A program made the position numbers and the translations under genes. From UBA1723 sp045641625 (GTDB lineage Bacteria > Bacteroidota > Bacteroidia > Bacteroidales > Paludibacteraceae), in assembly GCA_045641625.1 (NCBI GenBank), contig JAZUHH010000063.1:1-56637 (forward strand): a DNA stretch of 56,637 bases. The letters run 5' to 3'. The notes under the pieces were generated by a model, which saw nothing but the letters and a program-made list of their open reading frames with translations, searched no databases and was not told where the DNA came from. Shown one piece after another: positions 43,768 through 51,781 of the stretch. Within the stretch, counting starts at the first letter, position 1. Each line of letters opens with the position of its first letter.

Positions 43768-44079
43768 ATGGGTATATTTTTTTCGTTCAAGAAGCCTGTG
43801 ATAAGGCAATTCAACTATACTCCTAGATACTATGACGCCCAGAAAGACGAGATGAAGGAGCGCAGGGAGCGAATTGCCAAAGAAATGAAGAAAAAACAGG
43901 AAGGTGAGGTGAGACGTGGCGATGCAGACGGTTATTCTCCAAGTTCTTCGCTAAAGCGCGGTTATCTTAAAAGCCAGAGCACTGTGTCTTCCGGATCAAA
44001 TGGAGGCGTCTGGGTGAGGGCAATCGTGATTTCTGTCCTAGTTGGCATAGTGTACGTACTATCTAAGAAGTTGATGTAA
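43768..44079 (+). CDS. Small tail-anchored membrane protein of unknown function
   Basis: This 103-residue protein starts MGIFFSFKKPVIRQFNYTPR, continues with a charged, probably helical Lys/Glu/Arg-rich stretch (about 28-50), a Ser-rich linker, and ends with one hydrophobic helix (about 82-98, VRAIVISVLVGIVYVLS). I recall small proteins of this kind next to mutL in related genomes but know no function. Its stop codon shares a base with the mutL start (TAATG), so translation is coupled. The dispersed repeat at 43719-43748 lies just upstream. Confidence 0.75.
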   Translation: MGIFFSFKKPVIRQFNYTPRYYDAQKDEMKERRERIAKEMKKKQEGEVRRGDADGYSPSSSLKRGYLKSQSTVSSGSNGGVWVRAIVISVLVGIVYVLSKKLM

Positions 44080-45959
44080 TGGGCGATATAATACATTTAT
44101 TGCCCGAAAATGTGGCTAATCAGATTGCTGCCGGAGAGGTGGTTCAGAGACCAAGCTCGGTAATCAAGGAGCTTGTCGAGAACTCTGTGGATGCCGGAGC
44201 AACTGAGATAAAGTTGGTGATAAGGGCTGCAGGAAAGAATCTGATTCAAGTTATTGATAATGGAAAGGGGATGAGCCGTTCGGACGCTATCACGGCGTTT
44301 GAGCGCCATGCTACGTCCAAGATTAGTTCGGCAGACGACCTTAACTATCTTTGCACAATGGGATTCAGAGGAGAGGCTCTGGCAAGTATTGCGTCAGTAG
44401 CCCAAGTGGAACTTGTAACCAAGCGTGCTGAGGACGAAATAGGAACCAGAGTCTGCATTTCGGGCGGAAATGTTGAGAGTGTTGAGGATGTCGCCTGCAG
44501 TACGGGAGCCAATTTCGCCGTAAAGAACATTTTTTACAATGTAACAGCTCGCAGAAAGTTCCTTAAGAACGACAATGTGGAGTTCGCTAATATAGAGCAG
44601 TGTTTCTATCGCATTGCTTTGGTCTATCCCGAAATCTCCTTCGAACTGTACCACAATGACAAGATTGTGCTTTCTCTGCCTGCGGCTAACCTTAAAACAA
44701 GAATATCTAATATCTTCTCATCCAAGGTGGCTCAGACACTGATTCAGATTTCAGCTGATGCCTCTATAGTCAAGATAGACGGATTTGTTGGCAAGCCTGA
44801 GAATGCGAGAAAGAGAAATGACCGCCAATACTTCTTCGTGAACGGCAGATATATGGACAACCCGTATTTCCGCAAGGCTGTGCTTCAGGCTTATGACAGA
44901 CTGCTTCAGGACGGAACGACTCCGGACTATTTCATCTATCTGACAGTTGAGCCAAGCACTATTGATGTGAACGTGAGCCCTACAAAAACTGAGGTGAAAT
45001 TTGAGAATGACAGCCAGATATTCCCGATTATCACTTCCGCTGTAAGGGAAGTTTTGGGAAAGTTCAATGTAACTCAGCCTATGGACTTTGACGTGGATGT
45101 CAATTCGCCGGAGATGGCGTTCAACGACACATCAAGTCTGGAGATAAAGCAGCCTACACTAAAGCTGAACCAGAACTATAATCCTTTCAATGTAGATATG
45201 TCGAACATAGGCATTTCTGCCTCGGAAGGGAACAAGATGGAGAAGTCGTGGAAGGAACTGCAGAGAAGCAAGGGAATAGATCCTTTCGAGAACGATTTCG
45301 GTTTGACCATTGACTTCACTCCCAATACAAACCCTGCAGAGAATGGAATAGCTTTCTCTTCCATTCCTCAGTATATAGACGATGTAACTTTGCCGACGGC
45401 CAGACCGCAGAATGTTCAGGGACGGTACATAATGTACAACACTTCTGAAGGAGTTCTGCTGATTGACCAGAACAGAGCGCACAGAAGGGTGCTTTACGAG
45501 AAATATAGAAGGGAGCTTACTGACAAGTCGGCACCTTCGCAGTTGAGCATGTTTGCTGAGACTTTGGTCTTGTCTCCTGCTCAGTCGGATGTGCTTGATG
45601 GACTCATGGCCGATTTGATAAGTGTCGGCTATGAACTTCAGTGCATAGGCAAGGGAACTTATTCCATTGCGGGAATACCTTCAAATTCGATGGATGATGC
45701 AGACCATGTGTCGTACATCACTTCCTTGGTTGATTCGATATTGAATGGGGAGTATGCCGATGTAAATATGAAAAGCGAGATTGTAGCCCTTGCCCTGTCA
45801 AAGAGTATGGCTATCCCTTACGGAAAGCAGATGGGTGAGGCGGAGATGAAGGAATTGACACAGAATTTGTTTATGTCCTCATCCTACGCAATAACTCCTG
45901 AGGGCAAGAAAACTTATACGCTTTTGACTGAAATAGAATTAAAGAGAAATTTTGACTAA
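44079..45959 (+). CDS. mutL: MutL, DNA mismatch repair protein
   Basis: This 626-residue protein has a complete GHKL ATPase domain with ENSVDAGATEI (motif I), DNGKGM (motif II) and GFRGEAL (motif III). A transducer domain and the C-terminal dimerisation domain (about 440-626) follow. The endonuclease motif DQHA(X)2E(X)4E found in many MutL proteins is here DQNRAHRRVLYE, lacking the His and the first Glu in place, so nuclease activity is doubtful. It couples mismatch recognition by MutS to excision. It is followed after 12 bases by the CobW-type gene. Confidence 0.94.
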   Translation: MGDIIHLLPENVANQIAAGEVVQRPSSVIKELVENSVDAGATEIKLVIRAAGKNLIQVIDNGKGMSRSDAITAFERHATSKISSADDLNYLCTMGFRGEALASIASVAQVELVTKRAEDEIGTRVCISGGNVESVEDVACSTGANFAVKNIFYNVTARRKFLKNDNVEFANIEQCFYRIALVYPEISFELYHNDKIVLSLPAANLKTRISNIFSSKVAQTLIQISADASIVKIDGFVGKPENARKRNDRQYFFVNGRYMDNPYFRKAVLQAYDRLLQDGTTPDYFIYLTVEPSTIDVNVSPTKTEVKFENDSQIFPIITSAVREVLGKFNVTQPMDFDVDVNSPEMAFNDTSSLEIKQPTLKLNQNYNPFNVDMSNIGISASEGNKMEKSWKELQRSKGIDPFENDFGLTIDFTPNTNPAENGIAFSSIPQYIDDVTLPTARPQNVQGRYIMYNTSEGVLLIDQNRAHRRVLYEKYRRELTDKSAPSQLSMFAETLVLSPAQSDVLDGLMADLISVGYELQCIGKGTYSIAGIPSNSMDDADHVSYITSLVDSILNGEYADVNMKSEIVALALSKSMAIPYGKQMGEAEMKELTQNLFMSSSYAITPEGKKTYTLLTEIELKRNFD

Positions 45960-45971
45960 TAATAAGGTAAT

Positions 45972-47315
45972 ATGAATAACGGTACTGTTCCTGTTCTATT
46001 GCTTACAGGATATCTTGGAAGTGGTAAGACAACTCTTGTAAACCATATTCTCACAAACGAGAAGGGCATTAAGTTCGCTGTTGTGGTAAACGATATAGGC
46101 GAAGTGAATATTGACGCTAATCTTATCCAGAAAGGTGGAATTGTAGGTCAGAAGGATGACAGCCTTGTGGCTTTGCAGAACGGTTGTATCTGCTGCACGC
46201 TTAAGATGGATTTGGTTGAGCAGATCAACGATATTCTCAAGCTTGGCAAGTTCGACTATATTGTGATAGAGGCAAGTGGTGTATGCGAGCCTATTCCGAT
46301 TGCGCAGACTCTTGTTACAATCGAGGAAATGAGCAAAAAATACGTTTCGCAGGCTGTATGCAGACTTGACTGTGTAGTTACAGTAGTAGATGCGTTGAGA
46401 TTGCAGAGCGAGTTCGGATGTGGCGAGAACCTTACTTCAAAAACTATAGATGACGAGGATATTGAGAACCTAATTATCCAGCAGATTGAGTTCTGTAACA
46501 TCATTGTTCTTAATAAGACTGCAGAGGTTTCTGATACAGAGCTGGCTAGAATCCGCACTATAATAAAGACTCTTCAGCCTTACGCCCAGATCATAGAAAC
46601 AAACTATGCTGATGTTGACCTAGAGGAGATAATCAACACAAACAAGTTCTCTATGGACAAGGCTGCTGTGTCTGCCGGTTGGATCAAAGAGTTGGAGCGA
46701 CCTTTAACAGACGAGGAGATGGAGGATGCTCACGGACACCATCACCACCATCATCACGACGAGCATGAGCATCATCACCATGACCACGATCATAAGTGCG
46801 AGCATCACCATCATGACCATGATGACGACCATGAGTGCGAGTGCGGTCATCATCATCACCACCATGAGGATGGCAAGGAGTGTGATGACCCTCATTGCTG
46901 TTGTCACCACCATCACCATCATCACGAAGGCGGAGAGGTTGAGGAATATGGCATAGGCACATTCGTTTATTATCGTCGCCCTGCATTCAACCTTGAGAAG
47001 TTCGAGAAGTTTGTGGCTAAGAAGTGGGCAAAGAATATCATCCGTTGCAAGGGTGTATGTTACTTTGACTCTAATCCGGATATGTCATATATGTTCGAGC
47101 AGGCAGGTATCCAGAAGAAGGTTGTTGAGGCTGGACAGTGGTTTTGTACCGCTCCAGAGGACGAATTGAAGCAGATACTTGAAGAGAATCCCGACATATT
47201 GAAAGATTGGGACGAGAAGTATGGAGACAAGATGCAGAAGATCGTCTTTATCGGTCAGAAGATGGATAAGGAGCAGATCATTGCGGATCTTGACGCATGT
47301 TTAGTTAAAGAGTAG
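45972..47315 (+). CDS. CobW/G3E-family GTPase with very His-rich metal-binding segment
   Basis: This 447-residue protein is a COG0523-type metallochaperone. The N-terminal GTPase domain shows Walker A GYLGSGKTTLVNHIL, the metal-binding motif GCICC (residues about 72-76), EASGVCEP and NKTA. The CobW C-terminal domain starts near residue 325 (YGIGTFVYYRRPAF). Between them, residues 254-318 hold 35 His and 7 Cys in 65 residues, with runs of up to seven His. This is a metal buffer or loading site, most likely for Zn or Ni. Such proteins deliver metal to client enzymes at the cost of GTP. The client cannot be told from context; mutL upstream is probably just co-transcribed. Confidence 0.9.
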   Translation: MNNGTVPVLLLTGYLGSGKTTLVNHILTNEKGIKFAVVVNDIGEVNIDANLIQKGGIVGQKDDSLVALQNGCICCTLKMDLVEQINDILKLGKFDYIVIEASGVCEPIPIAQTLVTIEEMSKKYVSQAVCRLDCVVTVVDALRLQSEFGCGENLTSKTIDDEDIENLIIQQIEFCNIIVLNKTAEVSDTELARIRTIIKTLQPYAQIIETNYADVDLEEIINTNKFSMDKAAVSAGWIKELERPLTDEEMEDAHGHHHHHHHDEHEHHHHDHDHKCEHHHHDHDDDHECECGHHHHHHEDGKECDDPHCCCHHHHHHHEGGEVEEYGIGTFVYYRRPAFNLEKFEKFVAKKWAKNIIRCKGVCYFDSNPDMSYMFEQAGIQKKVVEAGQWFCTAPEDELKQILEENPDILKDWDEKYGDKMQKIVFIGQKMDKEQIIADLDACLVKE

Positions 47316-47337
47316 TAGAAATACTAAGTATAATAAT

Positions 47338-47371
47338 TAATGAGGCAGGGAATCAATTCCCTGCCTCATTA
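47338..47371 (+). terminator. Terminator after the CobW-type gene, between convergent genes
   Basis: A 16-bp perfect stem TAATGAGGCAGGGAAT / ATTCCCTGCCTCATTA closes a 2-base loop and probably serves both strands. Confidence 0.85.
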
Positions 47372-47381
47372 TTTGTGTTAT

Positions 47382-47921
47382 TTAGTTTCTAAAGACATAC
47401 CATCCTAATAACCCTTTTCTAACTTTTAAGTCGCAATAACGCTCGTTTATAGTTATTTTATCGTTTAAATAGGCGCTATATTCTCTGCCTTCAAGTTTAA
47501 AGAATACTTTATTTCCCTCAGTTCTGTTATATTCGCTATGAATTGTTTCGACTGGTCCTGCTATGTAATAGTTTGCTGATAATAACAGTAACAGAATAAG
47601 TGTGCCAGACGAGAAAGTGTGAAGAAAGAATTGCAAAAATAACATCGGTGTATTGTTTTTACGAGCAGAATTTGCCAGCATCCCAGTTAAGCCATCTTCT
47701 TCATCGTATCCGTCAGGATGGCTTTTCTCTTCAATTTCAGTAAGTACATTATAAAAGATAGGAGTAAATATCGCTGCAATAACGAGTGGGATACTTATTA
47801 GAATGTATTTCTCTATAATAATATTAGTCGATAGAATTAAATCGAGTATAGCTGCTAATAAGCCTAAGATAAATACTACTACAACAATAGCGTCTAATAT
47901 TTTTGCTTTCTTAGTATTCAT
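47382..47921 (-). CDS. Small membrane protein of unknown function
   Basis: I do not recognise this 179-residue protein. It has two adjacent hydrophobic helices near the N-terminus (about 10-32 and 38-60), a hydrophilic acidic loop, a third helix (about 95-120) and a polar C-terminal domain of about 60 residues (including KLEGREYSAYLNDKITINER). AT content is higher than in its neighbours. It lies between the terminator of the CobW gene and that of porP, without a clear promoter. It may be an accessory gene. Confidence 0.6.
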   Translation of the reverse strand: MNTKKAKILDAIVVVVFILGLLAAILDLILSTNIIIEKYILISIPLVIAAIFTPIFYNVLTEIEEKSHPDGYDEEDGLTGMLANSARKNNTPMLFLQFFLHTFSSGTLILLLLLSANYYIAGPVETIHSEYNRTEGNKVFFKLEGREYSAYLNDKITINERYCDLKVRKGLLGWYVFRN

Positions 47922-47936
47922 ACTTTATAATTAAAA

Positions 47937-47970
47937 AATATGGTGTAAAACACTTGTTTTGCACCATATT
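47937..47970 (-). terminator. Terminator of the porP operon
   Basis: A 16-bp stem (AATATGGTGTAAAACA with TGTTTTGCACCATATT, one G-U pair) has a CT loop and is followed on the minus strand by TTTT. Confidence 0.85.
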
Positions 47971-47993
47971 ATGTTGAGATTTTTTTAATCTAA

Positions 47994-48944
47994 TTAATAT
48001 ACGCTCTCGTCTTCCAAGAATCTTGTGTACTTCTTCTTTGTTTTAGGTATTCTCAAAGAAAGCAGCAACTCGTGTGATTGTTTAGACAACTTAGAAATCT
48101 CACCCAGACCCAAGTTGAAAGCGTATCCTACGCGGAACTTCTTGACTTCAACACCTGCTGTGAATGTTAGGTCGTTGGACTTGAACCAAGCGCCGCTACC
48201 CACATCTGGTCTGTATGTGATGCCTCCCCAAATCATTCTGTTAAAGAATGCCTGGCAGTTCAACTCAACTTTATTGATATGGTTACGGTGGGCAAATACA
48301 ATAGCTGGACAGATGTTCAAGCCATCAGAAACCCAAAGGTTAGCACGTGCATATAGATAGAACTGACGTCCAGGAACAGAAGTTGTAACGTCCTCTTCGT
48401 TGTTTAGCAAGTGCGAGATGGAAGCTCCTAGCAATAGCTTAGGAGTTGACAACTCCATACCGAAGTCCATGTCTGGGCGAGCCTTTTTCTGCGGATCTGC
48501 AGGGAAACTTGGAAGACCTGCCTCTTCAGGGTCTATGATTCTGTGATCCTTAGGATCCCAAGAGTGGTAAAGAACACCGAAACTCAATCCCATAGAAAGC
48601 AGCATGCTTTCGTTAAGGTTTACATGGTATGCGTATGCTGGCTTGATAGTCAATGTTCTGTTGGCAATACCCAGGTCATCGTATGATGCAGTCAACCCGA
48701 ATCCTGAACGTGCACTCTCGACATAGTTGGATACGTTGAATACTCCGTCTTTAGGTGAGTTCTCTACGTTAGCCCATTGCCAACGTCCGATAAGGAAGAA
48801 GTCGATATCGTCTGTGTTACCTGTTGCTGCAGGGTTGAAGTTCAAACGAGAGAAGAACTGCTGTGACAGCATCAAATCTCTTTGGGCGAAGGCGGAAATT
48901 GCAGTGAACAATACCACACAAAGTGCTAGAAATCTTGTTTTCAT
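47994..48944 (-). CDS. PorP/SprF-family type IX secretion outer-membrane protein
   Basis: This 316-residue protein has a signal peptide (about 1-20, ending AFA) followed by QRDLMLSQQFFSRLNFNPAATGNTDDIDFFLIGRWQW, the N-terminal signature of the PorP/SprF family. A beta-barrel pattern continues to the end, with FRVGYAFNLGLG near the C-terminus. These proteins attach to the outer membrane and help export or anchor T9SS cargo, especially type B cargo such as the adhesin at 30305. It follows the OmpA-type gene after 17 bases on the same strand, so the two form an operon. Confidence 0.88.
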   Translation of the reverse strand: MKTRFLALCVVLFTAISAFAQRDLMLSQQFFSRLNFNPAATGNTDDIDFFLIGRWQWANVENSPKDGVFNVSNYVESARSGFGLTASYDDLGIANRTLTIKPAYAYHVNLNESMLLSMGLSFGVLYHSWDPKDHRIIDPEEAGLPSFPADPQKKARPDMDFGMELSTPKLLLGASISHLLNNEEDVTTSVPGRQFYLYARANLWVSDGLNICPAIVFAHRNHINKVELNCQAFFNRMIWGGITYRPDVGSGAWFKSNDLTFTAGVEVKKFRVGYAFNLGLGEISKLSKQSHELLLSLRIPKTKKKYTRFLEDESVY

Positions 48945-48961
48945 ATCTTATCCTCCTCCTC

Positions 48962-50335
48962 TTATTCGTTCAAAATCTTAATATCCGCTCTACGGTTCTG
49001 CTCATGCTCGGCCTCTGTCTGTGCATTTGGAATCACAGGATCGTGGAATCCTCGTCCTACAGAAACCAGTTTAGACGGATCCAAACCTCTACTGATCAAC
49101 ATCTGCTTGATGTAGTCGGCACGCTTGGCAGACAACTTCAAGTTGTACTGGTCAGAACCACGGGCATCGGTATGTCCTGATACCTCGAATATTGCACCAG
49201 GGAACTCGTTCATTGCGCTTACCAACTCGTCAAGCTGAGCCTCGTACTCTGGCTTCATCTGTGTCTGGTTGAAGTCGAAGAACATCAACACCCAGTGGAA
49301 TCCGCGTGGCTCGTCAAGTGGGAAGTCAGGAGTAAGCTCTGGCTCTCTTGTTGCCTGGAAAGGTGCAGGGCGATAGATATCGTCGGAACCCTTACCTCCT
49401 TGTCTGTTACTCATCAGCAAACAAATCTTAGGACTACCGATTATGTTATAGTCGTTAGCGTTTGTGTTGAATACTGAGTCAAGGTGAATCGGCTCGTCCC
49501 AAATTTCCTTCTCAACAACTGAAGTCTTTCCAGTAGTTGTGTCTGTAACCTCTCTCTTGATTGTCTTCAAATGAGATACATATATATCCATACCTCCATA
49601 TCCGCCCTTACGGTTAGATGCGAAGTAAAGAAGAGTATCTCCGTAGCACCAGGCATAGTCGTCACGAGCATTCGAGTTCATGATGATGATAGAGTCTGAT
49701 GCGTTCTCAGGCATCTTCCAGCCTACCTCGTCAGTAGAGCGAGCCTTGTCGATATACCAGATATCACGTCCACCGAAACTCTTCTTTGGGAAGTCGGCAG
49801 AGAAATAGATACGGTTACCGTTCTTTGCAATTGTAGGGTTGAAGAATCCAGAAATTCTGTTATATCTGTATGTCCATCCTGCTGTTACAGTAGAACTACC
49901 TCTGATAGGCTTTCTTACTTTGTTTAGTCCTTCAATTTCAAGTTTTGTAGGGTAAGAATACGCACCGTCTATCCATTTTGACTGGTAAAGGTCAGAGTTT
50001 CCAACTTCATCAGTCTTGGCGAAATAGATTGTTCTTCTTTTCTGGTCGTATGCAAAAGTACCCTCGATACCCAAGTCCTGTAGCTCCGGACAAGGTTGGA
50101 TATCAATAAGTTCATACATATCTCCGATAGTTGCGATGAATGCGCTGTCACCTCTGAAGAAAACAACCTTGCCGTCCTTGTAAAGTGACATAGGTCGCTC
50201 CTGCATCTTTGAACTGGCTATAGAGCTCGAGAACTCATAGCCTTCCGTAAATTCCTCATGTATGGCGAACGCATTAAGCACAAAGGCAAATGCTAAAGAT
50301 AAAGCAAAAGTTATTTTTTTTGTAAAATCAAACAT
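48962..50335 (-). CDS. OmpA-family lipid-free periplasmic protein with PD40 beta-propeller repeats
   Basis: This 457-residue protein has a signal peptide (about 1-24), a central beta-propeller-like region with PD40/WD40-type blades (KNGNRIYFSADFP, YGDTLLYFASNRKGGYGGMDIY) and a C-terminal OmpA peptidoglycan-binding domain (about 350-457: VSGHTDARGSDQYNLKLSAKRAD). This resembles the T9SS protein PorE without its TPR part. It probably tethers the adjacent PorP/SprF protein to the cell wall. A weak promoter-like TTACTTTG lies upstream near 50440. Confidence 0.85.
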   Translation of the reverse strand: MFDFTKKITFALSLAFAFVLNAFAIHEEFTEGYEFSSSIASSKMQERPMSLYKDGKVVFFRGDSAFIATIGDMYELIDIQPCPELQDLGIEGTFAYDQKRRTIYFAKTDEVGNSDLYQSKWIDGAYSYPTKLEIEGLNKVRKPIRGSSTVTAGWTYRYNRISGFFNPTIAKNGNRIYFSADFPKKSFGGRDIWYIDKARSTDEVGWKMPENASDSIIIMNSNARDDYAWCYGDTLLYFASNRKGGYGGMDIYVSHLKTIKREVTDTTTGKTSVVEKEIWDEPIHLDSVFNTNANDYNIIGSPKICLLMSNRQGGKGSDDIYRPAPFQATREPELTPDFPLDEPRGFHWVLMFFDFNQTQMKPEYEAQLDELVSAMNEFPGAIFEVSGHTDARGSDQYNLKLSAKRADYIKQMLISRGLDPSKLVSVGRGFHDPVIPNAQTEAEHEQNRRADIKILNE

Positions 50336-50554
50336 ATAGTTATTTGTTTTCTTCTTAACAATTAGTCCATTTTGGGAGTTTTCTCCTTTTTTATATGCTA
50401 CGTAGTTTGGATAACTGTACTACAATATACATACAAAATGCAAAGTAACTAAATATTTTTTAATTTCGTGCATAAATAGTGCAGAATTGTCAAAAAAAAT
50501 GCAAATGATTTGTTCTTTTTGTATTGTTTGAGATTTTATGTTCCTTTATAAATA

Positions 50555-50591
50555 AAAAAACAGCGCCATACATTGTACGGCGCTGTTTTTT
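50555..50591 (-). terminator. Terminator of ilvE
   Basis: AAAAAACAGCGCC pairs with GGCGCTGTTTTTT around an 11-base loop, giving a T-run on either strand. It lies 22 bases after the ilvE stop codon. The remainder of 50336-50554 shows no gene. Confidence 0.9.
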
Positions 50592-50612
50592 AAGCGAAGT
50601 ATAAGTTTGCTC

Positions 50613-51632
50613 TTATAAAGTCAAAACCCAACCATGCTTGTCCTCTGCCTCTCCAAGCTGGATGGCGCGGATAGCATTGTAAAGTTTCTCTGATACAGGA
50701 CCTGGCTTGCCATCCTTAGAGATGACATAGCTCTTTCCAACCTCTGGATCGTCGATGCGAGAGATTGGGCTGATGACAGCGGCAGTACCGCATGCGCCAG
50801 CCTCTTCCATGTCCTCAAGCTCCTCGATAGCGATCTGTCTGCGCTCAACTTTGATTCCCATGTCTTCAGCAATCTGCATAAGACTGCGGTTTGTGATAGA
50901 TGGAAGGATGGAAGTTGACTTTGGAGTTACATAAACTCCGTGCTTGATTCCGAAGAAGTTAGCTGCACCAGCCTCGTCGATGTACTTCTTTTCCTTTGCG
51001 TCAAGATAGAACTCGCAAGAGTAACCCTGCTCGTGCGCCCAGTTGTTTGCCTGAAGGCTTGCTGCGTAGTTACCGCCTACCTTATAGATACCTGTTCCAA
51101 GAGGAGCAGAACGGTCGTACTTACGAGTTACAACGTATGGAGTAGCAGCGAAACCACCCTTGAAGTAAGGTCCTACAGGAGTAACGAACATGATTACAAC
51201 ATATTCCTTTGACGGATGAACGCCTACCTGTGCGCCTGTTCCGAACATTACAGGGCGAATGTAAAGTGAAGCACCTGTTCCGTAAGGAGGGATGAAACGC
51301 TCGTTCATGCTTACTACCTTCTTTACCATGTCAATGAACTTCTCTGTTGGAAGCTCCGGCATCAAGATACCGCGGCATGTGCTCTGAAGACGCTCTGCAT
51401 TTGCATCTGGACGGAAGATACGAATCTTGCCATCCTTACACTTATATGCTTTTAGACCTTCGAAAGCCTCCTGTCCATAGTGAAGTGCTGTAGCTGCCAT
51501 GTGGATGTTGATCGTCTCCTCAGAGCTTACCTCAATCTCACCCCACTTACCGTCGCGGTAGTAGCATCTTACATTATAATCTGTTTTTCTGTATCCAAAA
51601 CCTATGTTGGACCAATCAAGTTCCTCTGCCAT
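50613..51632 (-). CDS. ilvE: Branched-chain amino acid aminotransferase
   Basis: This 339-residue class IV PLP-dependent aminotransferase transfers amino groups to the 2-oxo acids of Leu, Ile and Val. The PLP Lys lies in YKVGGNYAAS near residue 185. Other family stretches are HYGQEAFEGLKAYK, RPVMFGTGAQ, DEAGAANFFG (residues about 226-235) and AGACGTAAVISPI. Length is normal for the BCAT family. It is transcribed alone from a good promoter element at 51674. Confidence 0.95.
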   Translation of the reverse strand: MAEELDWSNIGFGYRKTDYNVRCYYRDGKWGEIEVSSEETINIHMAATALHYGQEAFEGLKAYKCKDGKIRIFRPDANAERLQSTCRGILMPELPTEKFIDMVKKVVSMNERFIPPYGTGASLYIRPVMFGTGAQVGVHPSKEYVVIMFVTPVGPYFKGGFAATPYVVTRKYDRSAPLGTGIYKVGGNYAASLQANNWAHEQGYSCEFYLDAKEKKYIDEAGAANFFGIKHGVYVTPKSTSILPSITNRSLMQIAEDMGIKVERRQIAIEELEDMEEAGACGTAAVISPISRIDDPEVGKSYVISKDGKPGPVSEKLYNAIRAIQLGEAEDKHGWVLTL

Positions 51633-51673
51633 AATCTTTCTGTATTATGTGTTCTTAATCATCGAAATTTCTG

Positions 51674-51681
51674 CAAAGTTA
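51674..51681 (-). promoter_or_regulatory. Promoter -7 element of ilvE
   Basis: The minus strand reads TAACTTTG, 42 bases before the ilvE start codon. Confidence 0.6.
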
Positions 51682-51741
51682 AAGTTTTTTTGTTTAGGTT
51701 GTCTTTTGACTATACTTTTTTTTGGTTGTGTACAAAACAAA

Positions 51742-51773
51742 ACCTCTCGACAAGCTAATCCTTGTCGAGAGGT
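51742..51773 (-). terminator. Terminator of the DUF4139 gene
   Basis: A 13-bp perfect stem ACCTCTCGACAAG / CTTGTCGAGAGGT with a 6-base loop is followed on the minus strand by TTTGTTTTG. Confidence 0.9.
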
Positions 51774-51781
51774 CTATACTA

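Noticed and set aside
46731..46925. Tandem DNA repeat or CRISPR-like array in the CobW-type gene
   Set aside because: The repetition comes from His codons (CAT/CAC) in an intact reading frame, without fixed unit length or spacers.
46684..46986. Antisense frames rich in Met/Val or Asp/Gly/His opposite the CobW-type gene
   Set aside because: They are shadows of the repeated His codons and have no independent support.
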